The notes beneath the pieces are model-generated. The model saw nothing but the letters and a program-made list of their open reading frames with translations, did not search any database and was not told the DNA's origin. 64,000 bases of DNA from Lumnitzera littorea (Eukaryota > Streptophyta > Magnoliopsida > Myrtales > Combretaceae), in assembly GCA_024138015.1 (NCBI GenBank), contig JAMXBB010000011.1:26535984-26599983 (forward strand), in the 5' to 3' direction. Positions 49,398 to 62,907 of the stretch are shown one piece after another (position 1 is the stretch's first letter; each line of letters starts with the position of its first letter). The translations under genes were made by a program, and so were the position numbers.

Positions 49398-52300
49398 ATG
49401 GGAGGTTGTTGTCCGCCGATGGATCTGCTCCGCTCGGAACCGATGCAATTGGTGCAAATCATCATTCCTATGGAGTCCGCGCACCTCACTGTCTCTTATC
49501 TCGGCGACCTCGGCCTCCTTCAATTCAAAGACGTAAGTGTTTCTTTATTTTTACATGATTCTTTGAGTTTATGATACTTTGATTCTCTCTCTGTGTTCTA
49601 TCGTTTTTTTCGTAGCGAGAGAGGGAGGGTTTTGGTTGTTATTTAACCGATTGAGCGATTGTTTGTGAGGTTTTTGGGTTAAATTTGGATTGAGAGGCTA
49701 GGTTTTGTGTCGGATTAGGGTTTTGGAGTTGTTGTTTCTTGTTGGGGTTGATGTTTGATTGTTTGGTGTCAGTTTGATGCGAGAGACAGTAGTGATCTTT
49801 GTTTTGGTTAATTGAGATAATTAGGTTTAGAGCTGTTGAGTTGATTGTTAGTTCACGACTTTTTGTTGGCTTTCCTTTGTGTAATGTGTGATGCGTGTGA
49901 TTATTGTGGCCTGGAATTTCATCGGTTATGAATGGTTGATGGAAGTTGCATTGTGATTTACTGTGTGTTAGTCCACACGTGGAATCCAAAAGACAAGGTG
50001 AATGGAGGAAAACTAATGTAGATTAAAGACTTTACTGTGTGATATGAGTAGGATGCAATTGCAAGCTTAATCTTGAAGGGAAGTCTCGTGTCCAATTGAA
50101 TGTACTATGAAATTATTGCATTTGTTTTGTTATATGCCAATGAATCCTAAATTGCACGAGTTATAACTATATCTTTCATTTTGTTTTCAGTTCATTGCTT
50201 CTTTACCTATCATTTTCTATCTTAATTTTTCATGGTGGAAATGTGTAAGCTTTTGTTGAAGCATTTGCCGTCATTTTCTTTCATTGTCTGTCCATAAATT
50301 TAGGACACGTTTTGCTTACCCAAAAAAAAAAAAAAATCCGGGAGGCATTTTTATCATTGTGGTTTCTTCCCCAAATAAGAAGGTTTTTTTTTTTTTTTCC
50401 TTTCTCAGCTCAATGCAGATAAAAGTCCATTTCAGAGAACTTATGCTGCTCAGGTATGCTTGGTCTTATGATTTTTGTTCTTGCTAAACAGCTATATTAT
50501 AAGAAAGCATTTTCTTCTTCCTTACTTTGTTTATCCAAATGATTGAACTTTTCATGATAAATGGGGCCTAACCACTGGAAAGTATCACATAAAAGATTGG
50601 CCTCATTGATTGGTTCCCATAGTATATATATTTTTTATTGCACCTTATGTATTTCTCAATACAACTTTTGAGTAGTGATATAGTCATGGAAAAGTATCTG
50701 TTTAATTATTGTTGACAAGTAGACTTGCTTGTTGATTTGTTTCTTCCTGTGAAGATTAAAAAATGTGGAGAGATGGCACGCAAGTTGCGGTTTTTCAAAG
50801 AGCAGATGCTGAAGGCAGGTTTCACACCTTCAGCAAAATCACTTTCACGAGCTGATTTAGACGTGGATGATCTTGAGGTAATTATGGTCACTTTGTTAAA
50901 TATGCTTCACTTGCAATGTGTTATTAATATTTGTGCTTGTTTCACAGACAAAGCTTGGAGATCTTGAGGCTGAGCTGGTTGAAATAAACGCCAATGGTGA
51001 AAAGTTGCAGCGTTCTTATAGTGAGTGCATGGAATATAAGATTGTTCTGCAAAAGGTACTCTGTCTTTCTTCATTATAGTGAGAACTCTTTAGTTTTTGA
51101 TAAAACTAGTGCTCTGTATCAAAGATTTATTAGATTTTTGTTCTTCTGTGAGTTTATACGCTTTAGCTATTGGATTAATGATTGAGAGCCATGAGGTGTG
51201 GGATATTCAATTAGATTTCCTCGTCTGATAAAAGGTAATTCAAATAGTGATGCATACAAGACATTTAATGAAAATTTATTTGGTGAAGTTGTTCAAGCTC
51301 TCTTTTCTTAATGGAACTCTTTGATCACCACATTTATTATATGAAGCTATGATTGTTCCTAAGAGAAAATTGTTCCATAGAGCTGCTCTTTTCTAGATTT
51401 GTATTGCTATTGTTTGTTTGTTGTGACCCTTTTTTTCTTTGAATTATACTATAGGGCCATTTTATGTACTAACTTGTATTGATAACTAACCATAGAAGAT
51501 CTGGTCATTCACCTTGTGATGTTAGCATCAAGTATTTTATACCCCAAACTGGTTGAAAGATGGGTCTGGTTTACCATTGAGTGTTTCACAAGTCAGCTAT
51601 GTTTAGTTTTAGATCTGGGAGTTCAAATGGGTTTGGGGATTTTCAACTAGATGAAAAATGAGTGATACCATCAATAGCCAAGTGAAGGATATCTTTAGGA
51701 AGTATGAAATGAAAACCATGAGTATATAGTTTGATATCTAGGAAGGAGCATATGTTATACACATAATTCCTTTCATTCCATGGAATTGATAAGAACTAAT
51801 GCCTAATTTGATGCAATTGTACACCCGCACTATAAAGAGACTGATCAGGATCCTTGGGGAAAACTTTAGTTATATAGATGGATTTAGAGACATCAAATTC
51901 TGTTTTAGGTCATTGGAGCATCTATAACCAGTTAATCTCATAAAATTTACATAATTGGATCTACACATCACAAGGGTTATCCGGCACACGGGTCTTGTGG
52001 TGGTTCATGAACTGGAATGTAGATGGTCAACTATGGTCATGCCATGCTATTAACCAGAAAAATAAAAGCTACATTAAGTGAATTCAAGAAATAAAGGAGG
52101 CCTATGAATTTGTTCATATAGTGAGACTGTCACAGGATCTTAAATTATATGGAGTAGTTGGTTGGTTTAGAGTAGTTTTCCTCCCGTGTTTCCCTATGAT
52201 TAATGATTCTTGGGCTTGTTATAAAGAGAACCCAACAATCTCCTTGAACTGTCAAGTTTTGAAAATTTCTTTTTAGTAAGAAAAAATAGGTCCTCCTTTT

Positions 52301-55300
52301 CATTCATTTCCTTGTATTAAATACAAGTGCTAGGCAGTTACAAGAACAATAACCTCTGGCCTATTATTTCTCCCCCTTTTTAAGTCCACTAAAACTGACT
52401 TCTATTGCATGCATATAAAACAAACTATCAGTACTGCATGATAACACTAGAACGTGACACATGGACAAATGCACATAACCTACAATTGGCTAAGTCTACA
52501 TACTAAACTAAACAATAGCAACAGGAACATTAACAAGAATTACTAAACACAGCTAGCAACTTTGATGACTATGCAACACGTGGATGATGGCTTATAACAG
52601 AGACTCTGCTGTAAGTTTTATCCATGTTAATTTGAAAGTCAACTTATACTAACTGGATCAGGTTAAAAGTTTATTGCAGTTGATAATATGAGTTAGATGA
52701 CTTTGATTTCCCCCTTTTTTCTGAATTCCAAATAGATGATCTGGTCTTTTGATATGCATAATTGTATGACTGATGTTAAAATTAACATAATTTAACTGTG
52801 ATTGTTTTCTACCTTCAGGTTGCTAATTTTTTTCACTCAGCTCAAAGCAGTGCTACTGCACAGCAGAGAGAAATTGAATCACAGAACACTGCTGAAGAAT
52901 CCCTTGAGACACCTTTTTTAAGAGATCAAGTATGATCTTCAACTGCTTAGTAGCACTTGAAAATTTTTCTATCTACTCATGCGTGCTGAGCTCCTTTTTT
53001 TCTATTTTCCACTGTTGTGAAGGAAATTGCTACCGATCAGTCCAAGCAAATTAAGTTGGGGTTTCTTTGTGGACTTGTTCCAAGAGAAAAATCTATGGCA
53101 TTTGAGAGAATACTGTTTCGTGCTACTAGGGGAAACGTGTTTCTGAAGCAGGCAGAGGTTGAAGAGCCCATTATGGATCCTGCCACTGGCGATAAGGTGA
53201 ATTAAAGTATTTGTTTTCTCCTAAAGGATTGTTTCTGTTCATGATAATTTAAAGTTTCTGAGAGCTGTTGTTCGTTCAATTATGTCATCAGACCAGGTTG
53301 TTCCGTTATAAACATCTATGTGCTATGATCTCAAAACCCACTGTACTTCCATGCCATGATCTCATATTCCACTGATTAAGGAACAGTTCAATCACCTTTT
53401 ACCTATCAATAATATGATTATACGGTGCGTGAATCATTTGGAACAAATGTAACCATTGAACCTTATTACACTGGATTGCCTAGATCTTGTTTTTTGTTGA
53501 TTTTCTTGAGTTTCTATTACAGATTATGGATGTCCTTTAAAGTCTTATGCAATGTGCTAATTGTTAGAATTACCCCAAAAAAATGAAAGAAAAATAATGT
53601 TAATTTTTAGGAATATATGAAGAAGCAAATTCAATTGGTTTTTATTTTCCCTGCCCCACATAAGGAAGTTGAGATTTTGAACCTCATTGTGCTAATTCAA
53701 ATGCTAGAAGTGTGTTTCAATAGGTTTTTATCTTTGGTGCATTTTCTGATTTCCTTTTCTTCTGATTGGTGAGCCAACCGCAGGTTGAGAAAAATGTGTT
53801 TCTGATATTCTACTCGGGAGAAAGAGCAAAGAACAAAATTCTAAAAATATGTGAAGCCTTTGGAGCTAATCTCTATCCTTTTAATGAGGACATGGGAAAA
53901 CAAGTGCAGATGTCAAAAGAGGTAAAAACAATTCTTCTGCCATTTGCTTGATTAGTTTCTTCCTTTTTTCCATATCTGAGGAGTTCTGTGAGTTTCCTTC
54001 CTCTCCCTCTCAGCCCCCATGTATATCCCATGCTTGCTATGTGCTAGAAGATGTGGAATTTTGGGCTAAAAAACAGACATATAATATATCTACCGGTTAT
54101 ATATTGTTTCCACTGCTACTGCCTTTTTGTGGCCGGTTCAGGTTCTTTACTTTTAGATGTTTGCACATTTGTTACGTTGACTACATGCTTGTTGGAGTAA
54201 GGCTATCTTCTAATCACCTACAAGTGTCAAGAAGAATTCTGATGCATGTTGGGGAAATCACTTTAGCTATTTCTGTTCTTAATTATAAGCTGGCAAATGA
54301 GTTAACTTTGTAATTAACATGCCAGCCTTGTAAAACTCATAATTCTGCTTGTAATGTTATTACTTGGTTAGGTTGCTGGAAGACTTTCAGAATTGAAAAC
54401 TACTTTAGATGCTGGCTTGGTACATCGCAGTAATTTATTACAGACCATTGCTGATGAGTTCGAGCAGTGGAATCGCTTGGTATGATCAATTATTTTTCTG
54501 AGGATATAAGTTATAGGTCCATATTGACTATTGTATGTTAATTGATTGACCTCTTGGTGGTTGATATGAAGGTGAGGAAGGAGAAGGCTATTTATCACAC
54601 ACTTAACATGCTTAGCCTTGATGTAACCAAAAAGTGTCTTGTTGCTGAAGGTTGGTGCCCTGTTTTCGCAAACAAACAGGTACAATTATTTTGGTTGTTC
54701 CAAGGACATAGTTTACCTCATTCTGAGTTCCTTTATTTTTTCAATGTTCATTGCTCATAAATTTCCCACTTTTGCAGATTCAGGATGCGTTACAAAGAGC
54801 AGCATATGAATCCAGTGCGCAAGTTGGAGCTATTATTCAGGTTCTGGAAACAAAAGAGATGCCACCTACGTATTTCCGCACCAACAAATTCACTTCTGCA
54901 TTTCAGGAAATTGTTGATGCTTATGGGTGAGTTAAACTATGTTCAGTTTGCTTTTGTTACTTCTCACAATGTTTCCCACCTTTACTAGTAAGGATATTCA
55001 GCGAGGTGCATTTCCATCAAAACTATCAATCTGAAATTGTTTCTTCTGCCTACACTCATCCTTTGTACTCATGGAAGAAGCCATCTATCATGTCCCATCT
55101 TTTATAATTTTTTTTTTGGTTAGTAGTCTTTTGTTATCTTGAAATATTCTTTACCTGTGTTGTCATACTAATCTGGAATTTTCTGGTTCTAACATTTGCA
55201 GTGTGGCGAAATATCAGGAAGCGAACCCTGGTGTTTATACCATTATCACATTCCCATTTCTATTTGCTGTCATGTTTGGAGATTGGGGGCATGGGATATG

Positions 55301-57970
55301 CTTGTTACTGGCAACATTAGTTTTTCTTGTGCGGGAGAAGAAACTTACTGGACAGGTATTACATGACAATGGCATGTTACTGAACAACAGGCACTTCTTC
55401 CTGTCTCCTTTTAAAATACTATCTTTGCTACAGATGGCTGTAAAGTTTCCAGATTTGCATGAGTCTGATTTTTCTTATTCCAGTAATTCTGCATGGTGCC
55501 TATTGCATATGCTGCACAATGTGCAAGGTCCAGCTAGCTAGTTGCATATTAGGCATAATACACCTTGGTATTGCTTGATTGTATAAATTCTACTAAAGTT
55601 AGAAGTCTTCACAATTAGAATTTTGATATTGTCTTGCCATGTGAGTTTGCTGTTTGCTTTTATAGCTTATTTGCATCTTTATCATTTTGCTGTACTCATT
55701 TGATTGCTTTTCTCAAAACCAGAAACTTGGAGACATAACAGAGATGACATTTGGTGGACGTTATGTTATTCTGATGATGGCAATCTTTTCAATATATACT
55801 GGTTTAATTTATAATGAATTCTTCTCGGTTCCATTTGAGCTCTTTGCTCCATCAGCATATGCATGCCGGGATTTGTCTTGCAAGTATGTACTCTACCCTT
55901 GGACACTGCTTAGCAACAAAAATATTCTTCGTGTTACTTCTACCTGTGATCTTAAACATTCTCTCCAGGGATGCTACTACGGTGGGCTTAATAAAGGTAC
56001 GGGAAACATACCCATTTGGTGTTGATCCTGCATGGCATGGCACAAGAAGTGAGCTGCCATTCCTTAATTCTTTGAAGATGAAAATGTCTATCCTTCTTGG
56101 GGTTGCTCAAATGAATCTTGGGATCATATTGAGCTACTTTAATGCCCAATTCTTCAAGAATGCGCTGAATATCTGGTAACTGCTTGCTCTTATGCTTCAA
56201 GTGCTTTCAGTCAATCTTAGTAATCTCAGAGATGTTATGCTGCCTTCCCTCAAAAATTTTTTGGACTGAACAATGTTTCCTATGCATCCTTGCAGGTTCA
56301 TGTTTATTCCACAGATGATATTTCTGAATAGTTTGTTTGGCTATTTGTCCTTCCTAATTGTCGTGAAGTGGTGGACTGGTTCACAAGCTGATTTGTACCA
56401 CATTATGATTTACATGTTTCTAAGCCCAACTGATGATCTGGGTGAAAACCAACTTTTCCCTCGTCAGCAAACTGTTCAGGTAATCTCTCTCCACTGCTGC
56501 TAAATTTTTACATTGATTTCTGGCTTGAAAAATTCATCTAATGCATTCCATTTCCAGCTTGTGCTTTTATTACTTGCTTTGGTCTCTGTACCTTGGATGC
56601 TGCTTCCCAAGCCTTTTCTTCTGAAGATGCAACACCAAGATGTATGTCTTGCTCTCCCAAGTTGCTGAATTTTTATGATTGCTCTATTTCTTTGACATGG
56701 TTCAGCTAATATGATAGTCTTTTTAGCAGAGACACCGAGGCCAGTCATACATTCCTTTGGAAAGCTCTGAGGCCACCTTGCAAGAGGCAAATCATGATTC
56801 CCATGATCATGAAGAATTTGAATTTAGTGAAGTGTTTGTACATCAGCTTATACACACAATAGAATTTGTACTTGGAGCAGTTTCAAATACTGCTTCATAT
56901 CTTCGTCTATGGGCCTTGAGGTATGCCAATTGTATTAGCTTCAGATCTTGTCTGTCTTCTCGCTCCATACTTGTGAACTTTTGTCCTGACCTATTGATTA
57001 TTGCCTCCTTTTGACTATGATCGACATCTCTGAACTTTGGTTTTTAGGCTACTAATTATTTATATGTATGATTATGAGATGTTAATGTTAGAATTGAATC
57101 ATAGCTAATCTACCTTGTTAAAAGTTTTGGTTTTCACATACCAAGAAGGGAAAAGGATGGGGGTTTTGCAAATGAAGTGAACTTGCTAATGCCAGAATCT
57201 TACTTTGAACTGAACTAATTGTGAATGGAAATAATTTCCATGGTGACCATTATGGTCTGGAAATATAAGCCTTCAAGAGCCTGATGAGAGCAAAACCTGG
57301 GGTACTCACTTCTAGCTGCCGATGCAATCACTATTATTCTAATTATCATTATCCTTCGTAATTTCCTTATCTGCTATATATTAGCTTTGTTGTATTATGT
57401 TTATCTTTCTCATATATGAACTATCAGTAAAAGATTTTCTGAATTTGTTCAGTCTTGCTCACTCGGAGTTATCAAGTGTGTTCTATGAGAAAGTTCTCCT
57501 GCTAGCTTGGGGGTAAGAATTCTTTTATTCCTTATTTCATATAGTTGATCGCAAAAGGGATGTCTGGTTTATGCCATGGGACTTGGGTTTGTTAACTGGA
57601 GGGAGGTACTTGCTCTTTGGAAATTAAACCAAGGAGCATCAAGTACTTGCTCCTTAAATCTGATTAGTAGCATTGGTATCTTTGGGATAGATTTTGGGCT
57701 ATATTTACAGGCACTGTTACATGTGAATTATTAAAATCCAAGATTACTAATAAGCTGTCTTGCAGGTTCAACAATGTGATCATCCTAATTGTTGGTATCA
57801 TCATCTTCATATTTGCAACAGTTGGTGTGTTGCTAGTGATGGAAACACTCAGCGCTTTCCTTCATGCGCTGCGTCTGCATTGGGTGGAGTTCCAAAACAA
57901 GTTCTACGAGGGAGATGGTTACAAGTTCTGTCCATTCTCATTCGCCTTGGTGGGTGATGAAGACGAGTGA
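49398..57970 (+). CDS. VHA-a3: V-type proton ATPase subunit a (vacuolar a2/a3 type)
   Basis: Membrane subunit a of the V-ATPase Vo sector. It forms the two proton half-channels against the c-ring and pumps H+ into the vacuole. Coding exons, all with GT-AG introns: 49398-49532, 50409-50453, 50755-50877, 50948-51055, 52819-52929, 53023-53196, 53784-53921, 54372-54479, 54572-54679, 54778-54926, 55202-55355, 55723-55883, 55969-56175, 56296-56479, 56558-56641, 56730-56920, 57453-57512, 57766-57970. They sum to 2445 bp, or 814 residues (family about 820). The start MGGCCPPMDLLRSEPMQLVQ is typical of the Arabidopsis a2/a3 (tonoplast) clade rather than a1. The cytosolic N-half runs to about residue 400 and eight or so membrane spans follow. 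The essential channel arginine is Arg722 in SYLRLWALSLAHSELS, and a second conserved arginine is Arg783 in LHALRLHWVE. No stop, frameshift or missing motif is seen. The choice between a2 and a3 is not resolvable. The start is ATG 49398; the GTG two codons upstream is not used. Confidence 0.95.
51056..52818 (+). other. Large intron 4 of VHA-a (1763 bp)
   Basis: Much longer than the other introns (about 70-880 bp). The part near 52290-52620 differs in style from its surroundings and may be an inserted repeat, possibly an LTR fragment. I found no clear ends or target duplication. Confidence 0.35.
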
Positions 57971-60307
57971 TGTTAAAACCCACCAACCCCAACCCCCCGT
58001 GCTGTAATTATCGTTTGAAAACATGGGAGCTTCACCGTTTGAACATTTATGTGGCTCTATGTTTATTCTTTCATTGAACGCAATGAGGTCACTATTAGTA
58101 TTCTTAAGGAGAGGTTGGAATTGAGGAGGGTGATATACTTAATGCCTTCCTCGTCTGTCTATTATTGAAAAAATAAGGGACAGTGGTGCTGGGTCCTGCG
58201 GCTTTTATTATTGTAGTAAATTAACAACATATTTATCATGGAGATATTTGTGTATTTATATTGCCATTGTGTTCCATTCCATCTGCTCGTGTCTGCTGAT
58301 TCTCCTAGTTTATATGCTGTGAGCATCCCGTGTTGTTAGGTTGGGAGTATTTGTTTGAGAGAGAGTAGTTTAATTCAAAATGGTAGTGCTTTTCCATGAA
58401 TGGAAAAAGTTTTGTACTTTGTAAAGGATAATATCTTCCTTAGCCTTTTGTTGTTTTTAAATAGGAACATCTTGAGTCGCTGTCATTGCTACTACTACCA
58501 CTACTGTAATGAGGGCAAAAATAAAAAAATACAATATCAAAAGAGCACCATTGTTGCTTTTCGTTATTAGAATATTTTTCATGAAGCAAGCACGTTCTCG
58601 TAATCACTTGACCATTAATTTAGGACTAAGCGTGCGGCCAAGCATAATTCTGCCTTAATCTATCTCGTCCATGGCATTTTATTGGGTGATGTCTTTCTGA
58701 AGTAAATTTTAGCAGTTAGGAAATACAAAACGTAGGCAACCATATTTTAGGCCTTGATACGTGAATTCTAAGGTTGTTGAAAAACACTATTATGTATATT
58801 TTATATGCACATTTGCGCATTACTTCTTATTTTGCAATTTCATGTCTGGACAAACATATTTCAAAGGAAAAATGCAAATAATCCTCATAAGATCCCGGTT
58901 TGAAGTTTTGGCTTGTTTAATTGTAGCAAGCAGCACTAAACAATCAAATATATGTGGAGGAAATTGAATCATTCTTCAATATATGGCCAAATATCATTTG
59001 CTTATTCAATACTATCCCGCATTTTTTCTTATCTTGAGATTATCTAGACTACTTAAAATTCTTTTTTCAATGTATGTGTGGCATAAAACATCAAAAATAG
59101 TGAATAATCAAATTAATAAATATTAATAGTTTTCATTATAAGATGTTCTCAGTGAAAACAATACCCCAATCATCCATCTATGGTCATAGATTGGTGCTCT
59201 CGTATCATTCCTAATACTTTAAACCAAAAGTAGTAAATAATTATGTTAATAAAATAATATAGGTTTTTTTTTATGATCATTTAACTCAAAAATTTTTAAT
59301 TAATATTAACAAAATATTCCTTATCATGATCTTATAAAATGCTATTAATGTTTATGGCAGAATGGTAATTGAAGGGAAGTGAAGGAAATCAAATCAATCC
59401 TGGAGGGTTAGTTTCAGAATTTATTATCATTTTTTCCCCCATCTCCTTCACCATTTTCTTTATTTAGCTTACTTTGAATTTATTGTAAAAGGGCATTAGA
59501 ATCCTTAATATTTTTTTATTGGATTCAAACTTCCTATCTTTTCTATTGGCTTAATAAAGTGTGTTTAATGCTAAGCAGGTATAGAAGTTTTGAATACTAT
59601 ATTAATATTTTAAAAAACTCTTTCCTTTTTTAAGGTACTTCTTCATTTTATCCTTGTGGGTTTTGTAAAATTTCTTTATAATTTTCTCAGTTCCATGGGT
59701 TTGAATAATACCATTCTAACATATTAAAGATCAAAAAAGAAAAAGGAGAAGTAGTAGTAATCCTTTTTGGTTTCTTGTAAGAGGAATCCATGTTTTTCAA
59801 GCACCCATTGTAATGGGGAAGAAAGTAAAAAAGTGGGTTCTTCTCATAGGAACTTGTGCTAAGCAACGTACAGTAATTGGCTCCTGAAATTGTTTTCTTG
59901 GATGGAATAAATTTCTGTTTACCTTAAAATTTGAAAGAAAAAAGAAAAAAATCAGGCGACAGGGAAATATTTCACACGGATTGTTTGGGTTGATGATGTT
60001 TTCCCCCTAAAAATGTAACGTGCATTGGGGAATTCCAAGGATGCAATACTTGTATATTCCAACCCTTTGCAATGTTATCATACAAACCTGTGCTGCAATA
60101 ATCACGAACCTAAATACCATCATCTGCTTCAAGCCCGACTAAGGTAAAATAAAATAGAGTCATGTAAATATTAAATACGAAATTTCAGTTTTTCACGCTC
60201 CCTGAACCTAGTGATATATTAAATGATGCTTTAACGTGATACAATAACGTCACGTTAATATGTACAGGCATTGATGACGAACAGGCAAATCTTAAGCGGT
60301 TCAGCAT
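57971..60307. other. Intergenic region between two convergent genes
   Basis: Contains the VHA-a 3' UTR (from 57971, probably a few hundred bases) and the 3' UTR of the protease gene (to the left of 60308). AT-rich with no recognised gene. The open frame at 58761-58967 is unassigned. Confidence 0.5.
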
Positions 60308-62907
60308 CTAAGAGGTGGTTGAAACAGCGGCAACAGTGGAGACCATTGAGTCGACCCCACAGATGTTCCTACCTCTGCAGATTCTGTAGTAACCATTCTC
60401 TCCCCAGGTTTCTCCCCATGAGTTTTTAATGATCCAGTATGGCTTCTCCTTCATGCGCACTGGAGCATACCCAGCCGAACCATACCCCACCAACAACACT
60501 CCGTGGTCCAAACGCCTGGAGCATATGTATGGGCATGAGACACCACCGACGTAGGTCTGCATGAATACTGCGTTGATTGCCACTGCAATCACAATCGAAA
60601 AATGTTAGTTTACATCTTTGACCCACCATATATTTATGTAAGATGAACAAGGCCGGCAGTAAATTACCAGCAAGAGGACCATTCTTAACGAGATTGGCGG
60701 CAATCTGGTCTTCATCAAGTGAAACAACGCTGAAATTGGCCACTGATGCTGCAATCTTGGACTTGTCAAATTTGCAAGTTCCGTGATCAGTGCCTGTGTA
60801 AGGATAGTCCTCTTCACGCATAAGCCCACCAGCTTTAAGGGTATATTCGAAAGCACTGTTCATGAGACCACCGTTGCATCCAGAGTCACATGAACCTGGC
60901 TCCTCGGGGTCGCACTGTAAATAGCACACAACAGCAATCCGTTAAAATAAAAAAGGGACAATTACCATGTATTCAATTAGCTGCAGTAGCGCATGATTAT
61001 CCTAGTATGCAAACAATAAAAGTGGTTTTGGACATTAGCAGCAATTTACCGTAGCAATCACAAAGTTTGTACCCGACAAGGACAAAATCTAAATGTTTGT
61101 TATGCTGATTGAAGTTTCCTAGAAAAAGAGCTATATACGAGTTTCGAAAGTACATTCAGCCACCATTAATTTTCATCTAGGACATATCACAATCCACATG
61201 CCTCTATACGCAATTAGAGTATAGAAACCAAACAAAGAAATGCTAGACAGCAAACTTGCAGAAGAGGAGAACGTGGAGAAGAAATTTGAACCTCGTGGTC
61301 ACACTCGACGAGCTGCTGCTCACTAAGGCTCACAAGATTGCCAGTAGCAAGGAAGTGTGCACCTTCCAGTGCTCCTGAAGTGCTGAAGCTCCAGCAAGAT
61401 CCACAGGAGCCCTGCCCCACAACAACAAAGACGTTCAATATCCAATACAAATTCACACTCGAAGTAAAAAACAACACAATTGATGGTAACAACCTGCCAA
61501 TATCCAATACAAATTCACACTCGAAGTAAAACACAACACAATTGATGGTAACAACCTGCGAAAACCAATAGTGTGACTCCACTATGATTTACTCATTAAG
61601 TACACGATGAAGATGACACAACAACAGTCCCCATTACTGTGCCCAACAACATCACAGGGATCGGTTGTTGGATCATTCCATTCCCTAGATTAAACTCCAT
61701 GTCCATTCATTCACATGAAAAACAAGGTTCAACAATTACAACACACTTGTTTCTTTTGGTAAATGATTACCGCTGAATCTCTCATATTTCACTCAATATG
61801 ATACAAACCTATCTTCACATTCAATTTAGTGCTACATAAAGATTAACAGGAAGCATCAAGTTACACAAAAGTAGCAAATATGCTATAAAATGAAAAGCTC
61901 TTGCTAAAAAACACCCGAGCACTTGGTAACAAACTATATAAGAAAATCCACATTGTTAAAAGCATCCTTATCGCTCATTAAATCTATAATGTATCTCGAA
62001 AATTATCCCTCTGCACGAGTACAACACCTTCAAATGGTGTCCGGAGGTCAAAAGAAAGAAACTTTTCAAGCTAAAACTTTCTAATGTCATTATATTCGGG
62101 ATAGAGATAAAACTCTGGTGATGTCATAAGCTATCAATTTTTCGTGAAGCTGATGACATTGAAAAGTTACTTCTTTTGCGTATTGATAGGTGAACGAGTT
62201 CGTCTTACATGACAATCACGTAAAAACCAAGAATCAACTCACATAATTTAGCACGAAATCCGCAACAAACCATGAAAAGGAACCCTAATCACAAAAAATT
62301 TCCAACCTGATAGCTAAAATCGCATATAAACTTAATATATCCAGAACATAACAATGAGCAATACATCATTATTCCATATACCTTACAAAATAACCGTTTC
62401 CTATATATGTAAAAGAGATTTTTTTAAAGGCATAATCACCTGATTCTTAACTTTCGTCACGGCTCCATGTTCTCTCCAGTCAAAATCCTTCGGCAAATTA
62501 TCCGTCGGTAGTATCGGAGCCTGGTTCGCATCTTTAGGCAACTTAACCTTACTCCTGAGCCCTAGTAACTTCTTGAATTCGGACGGAGTCAAATCGGAGA
62601 ACTGAGTCATCCCATGTACCGCCGAGGGGTCAAGCTTCTGGTTACGTCTGGCTCGGCGTAAGTTAGCCCTAAAAACCTTGAATCTGTAATCATGCTCCTG
62701 CTGTGAACCGTACACCTTTTTGTACTTCTTCCTGAAGAGAGAGAAGTGGTGGTGATCGGTTATCACGTTCTCCGATGAGGACGACGACTGATCTCCGACA
62801 TCGACGATTTCTCGGATCAACGGATCGAAGTCTTCGACGGCGATGGCATCGACGAAGAGGAGGAGAACAGAGAGAGAAAGAAGAGAGAGAAAACGATAAT
62901 GTGCCAT
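60308..62907 (-). CDS. RD19: RD19-type (cathepsin F-like) papain-family cysteine protease
   Basis: Secretory-pathway C1A peptidase, made as a prepro-enzyme and expected in vacuoles or lytic compartments. Four exons on the minus strand: 62907-62440, 61411-61292, 60914-60668, 60582-60308, totalling 1110 bp and 369 residues (Arabidopsis RD19A about 368). The signal peptide is at about residues 1-21 (MAHYRFLSLLSLSVLLLFVD). The inhibitory propeptide carries the ERFNAQ motif (Glu71, Arg75, Phe79, Asn82, Ala86, Gln90), which marks the RD19/cathepsin F subgroup and differs from the ERFNIN of most plant papains. The mature enzyme probably starts near LPKDFDWREHGAV (about 138). Active-site residues are Gln156, Cys162 in GSCGSCWSF, His305 in LDHGVLLVGYG and Asn332 in IIKNSWG. 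Disulfide cysteines such as CNGG are present. There is no granulin domain or KDEL tail. It should be functional. RD19 genes are drought- and defence-induced in Arabidopsis; no regulatory site was identified here. Confidence 0.95.
61436..61559 (-). repeat. 62-bp tandem duplication in intron 1 of the RD19-type gene
   Basis: Copies at 61436-61497 and 61498-61559 are identical except for one base (AAAAAACAACAC versus AAAACACAACAC). They sit about 25 nt upstream of the exon 2 acceptor (on the gene strand), so the 3' intron region, with its pyrimidine-rich and possible branch-point sequence, is doubled. Confidence 0.9.

Noticed and set aside
54542..54988. Separate small genes inside the VHA-a region
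   Set aside because: These frames are exons of VHA-a running on into introns; the splice-joined frame explains them.
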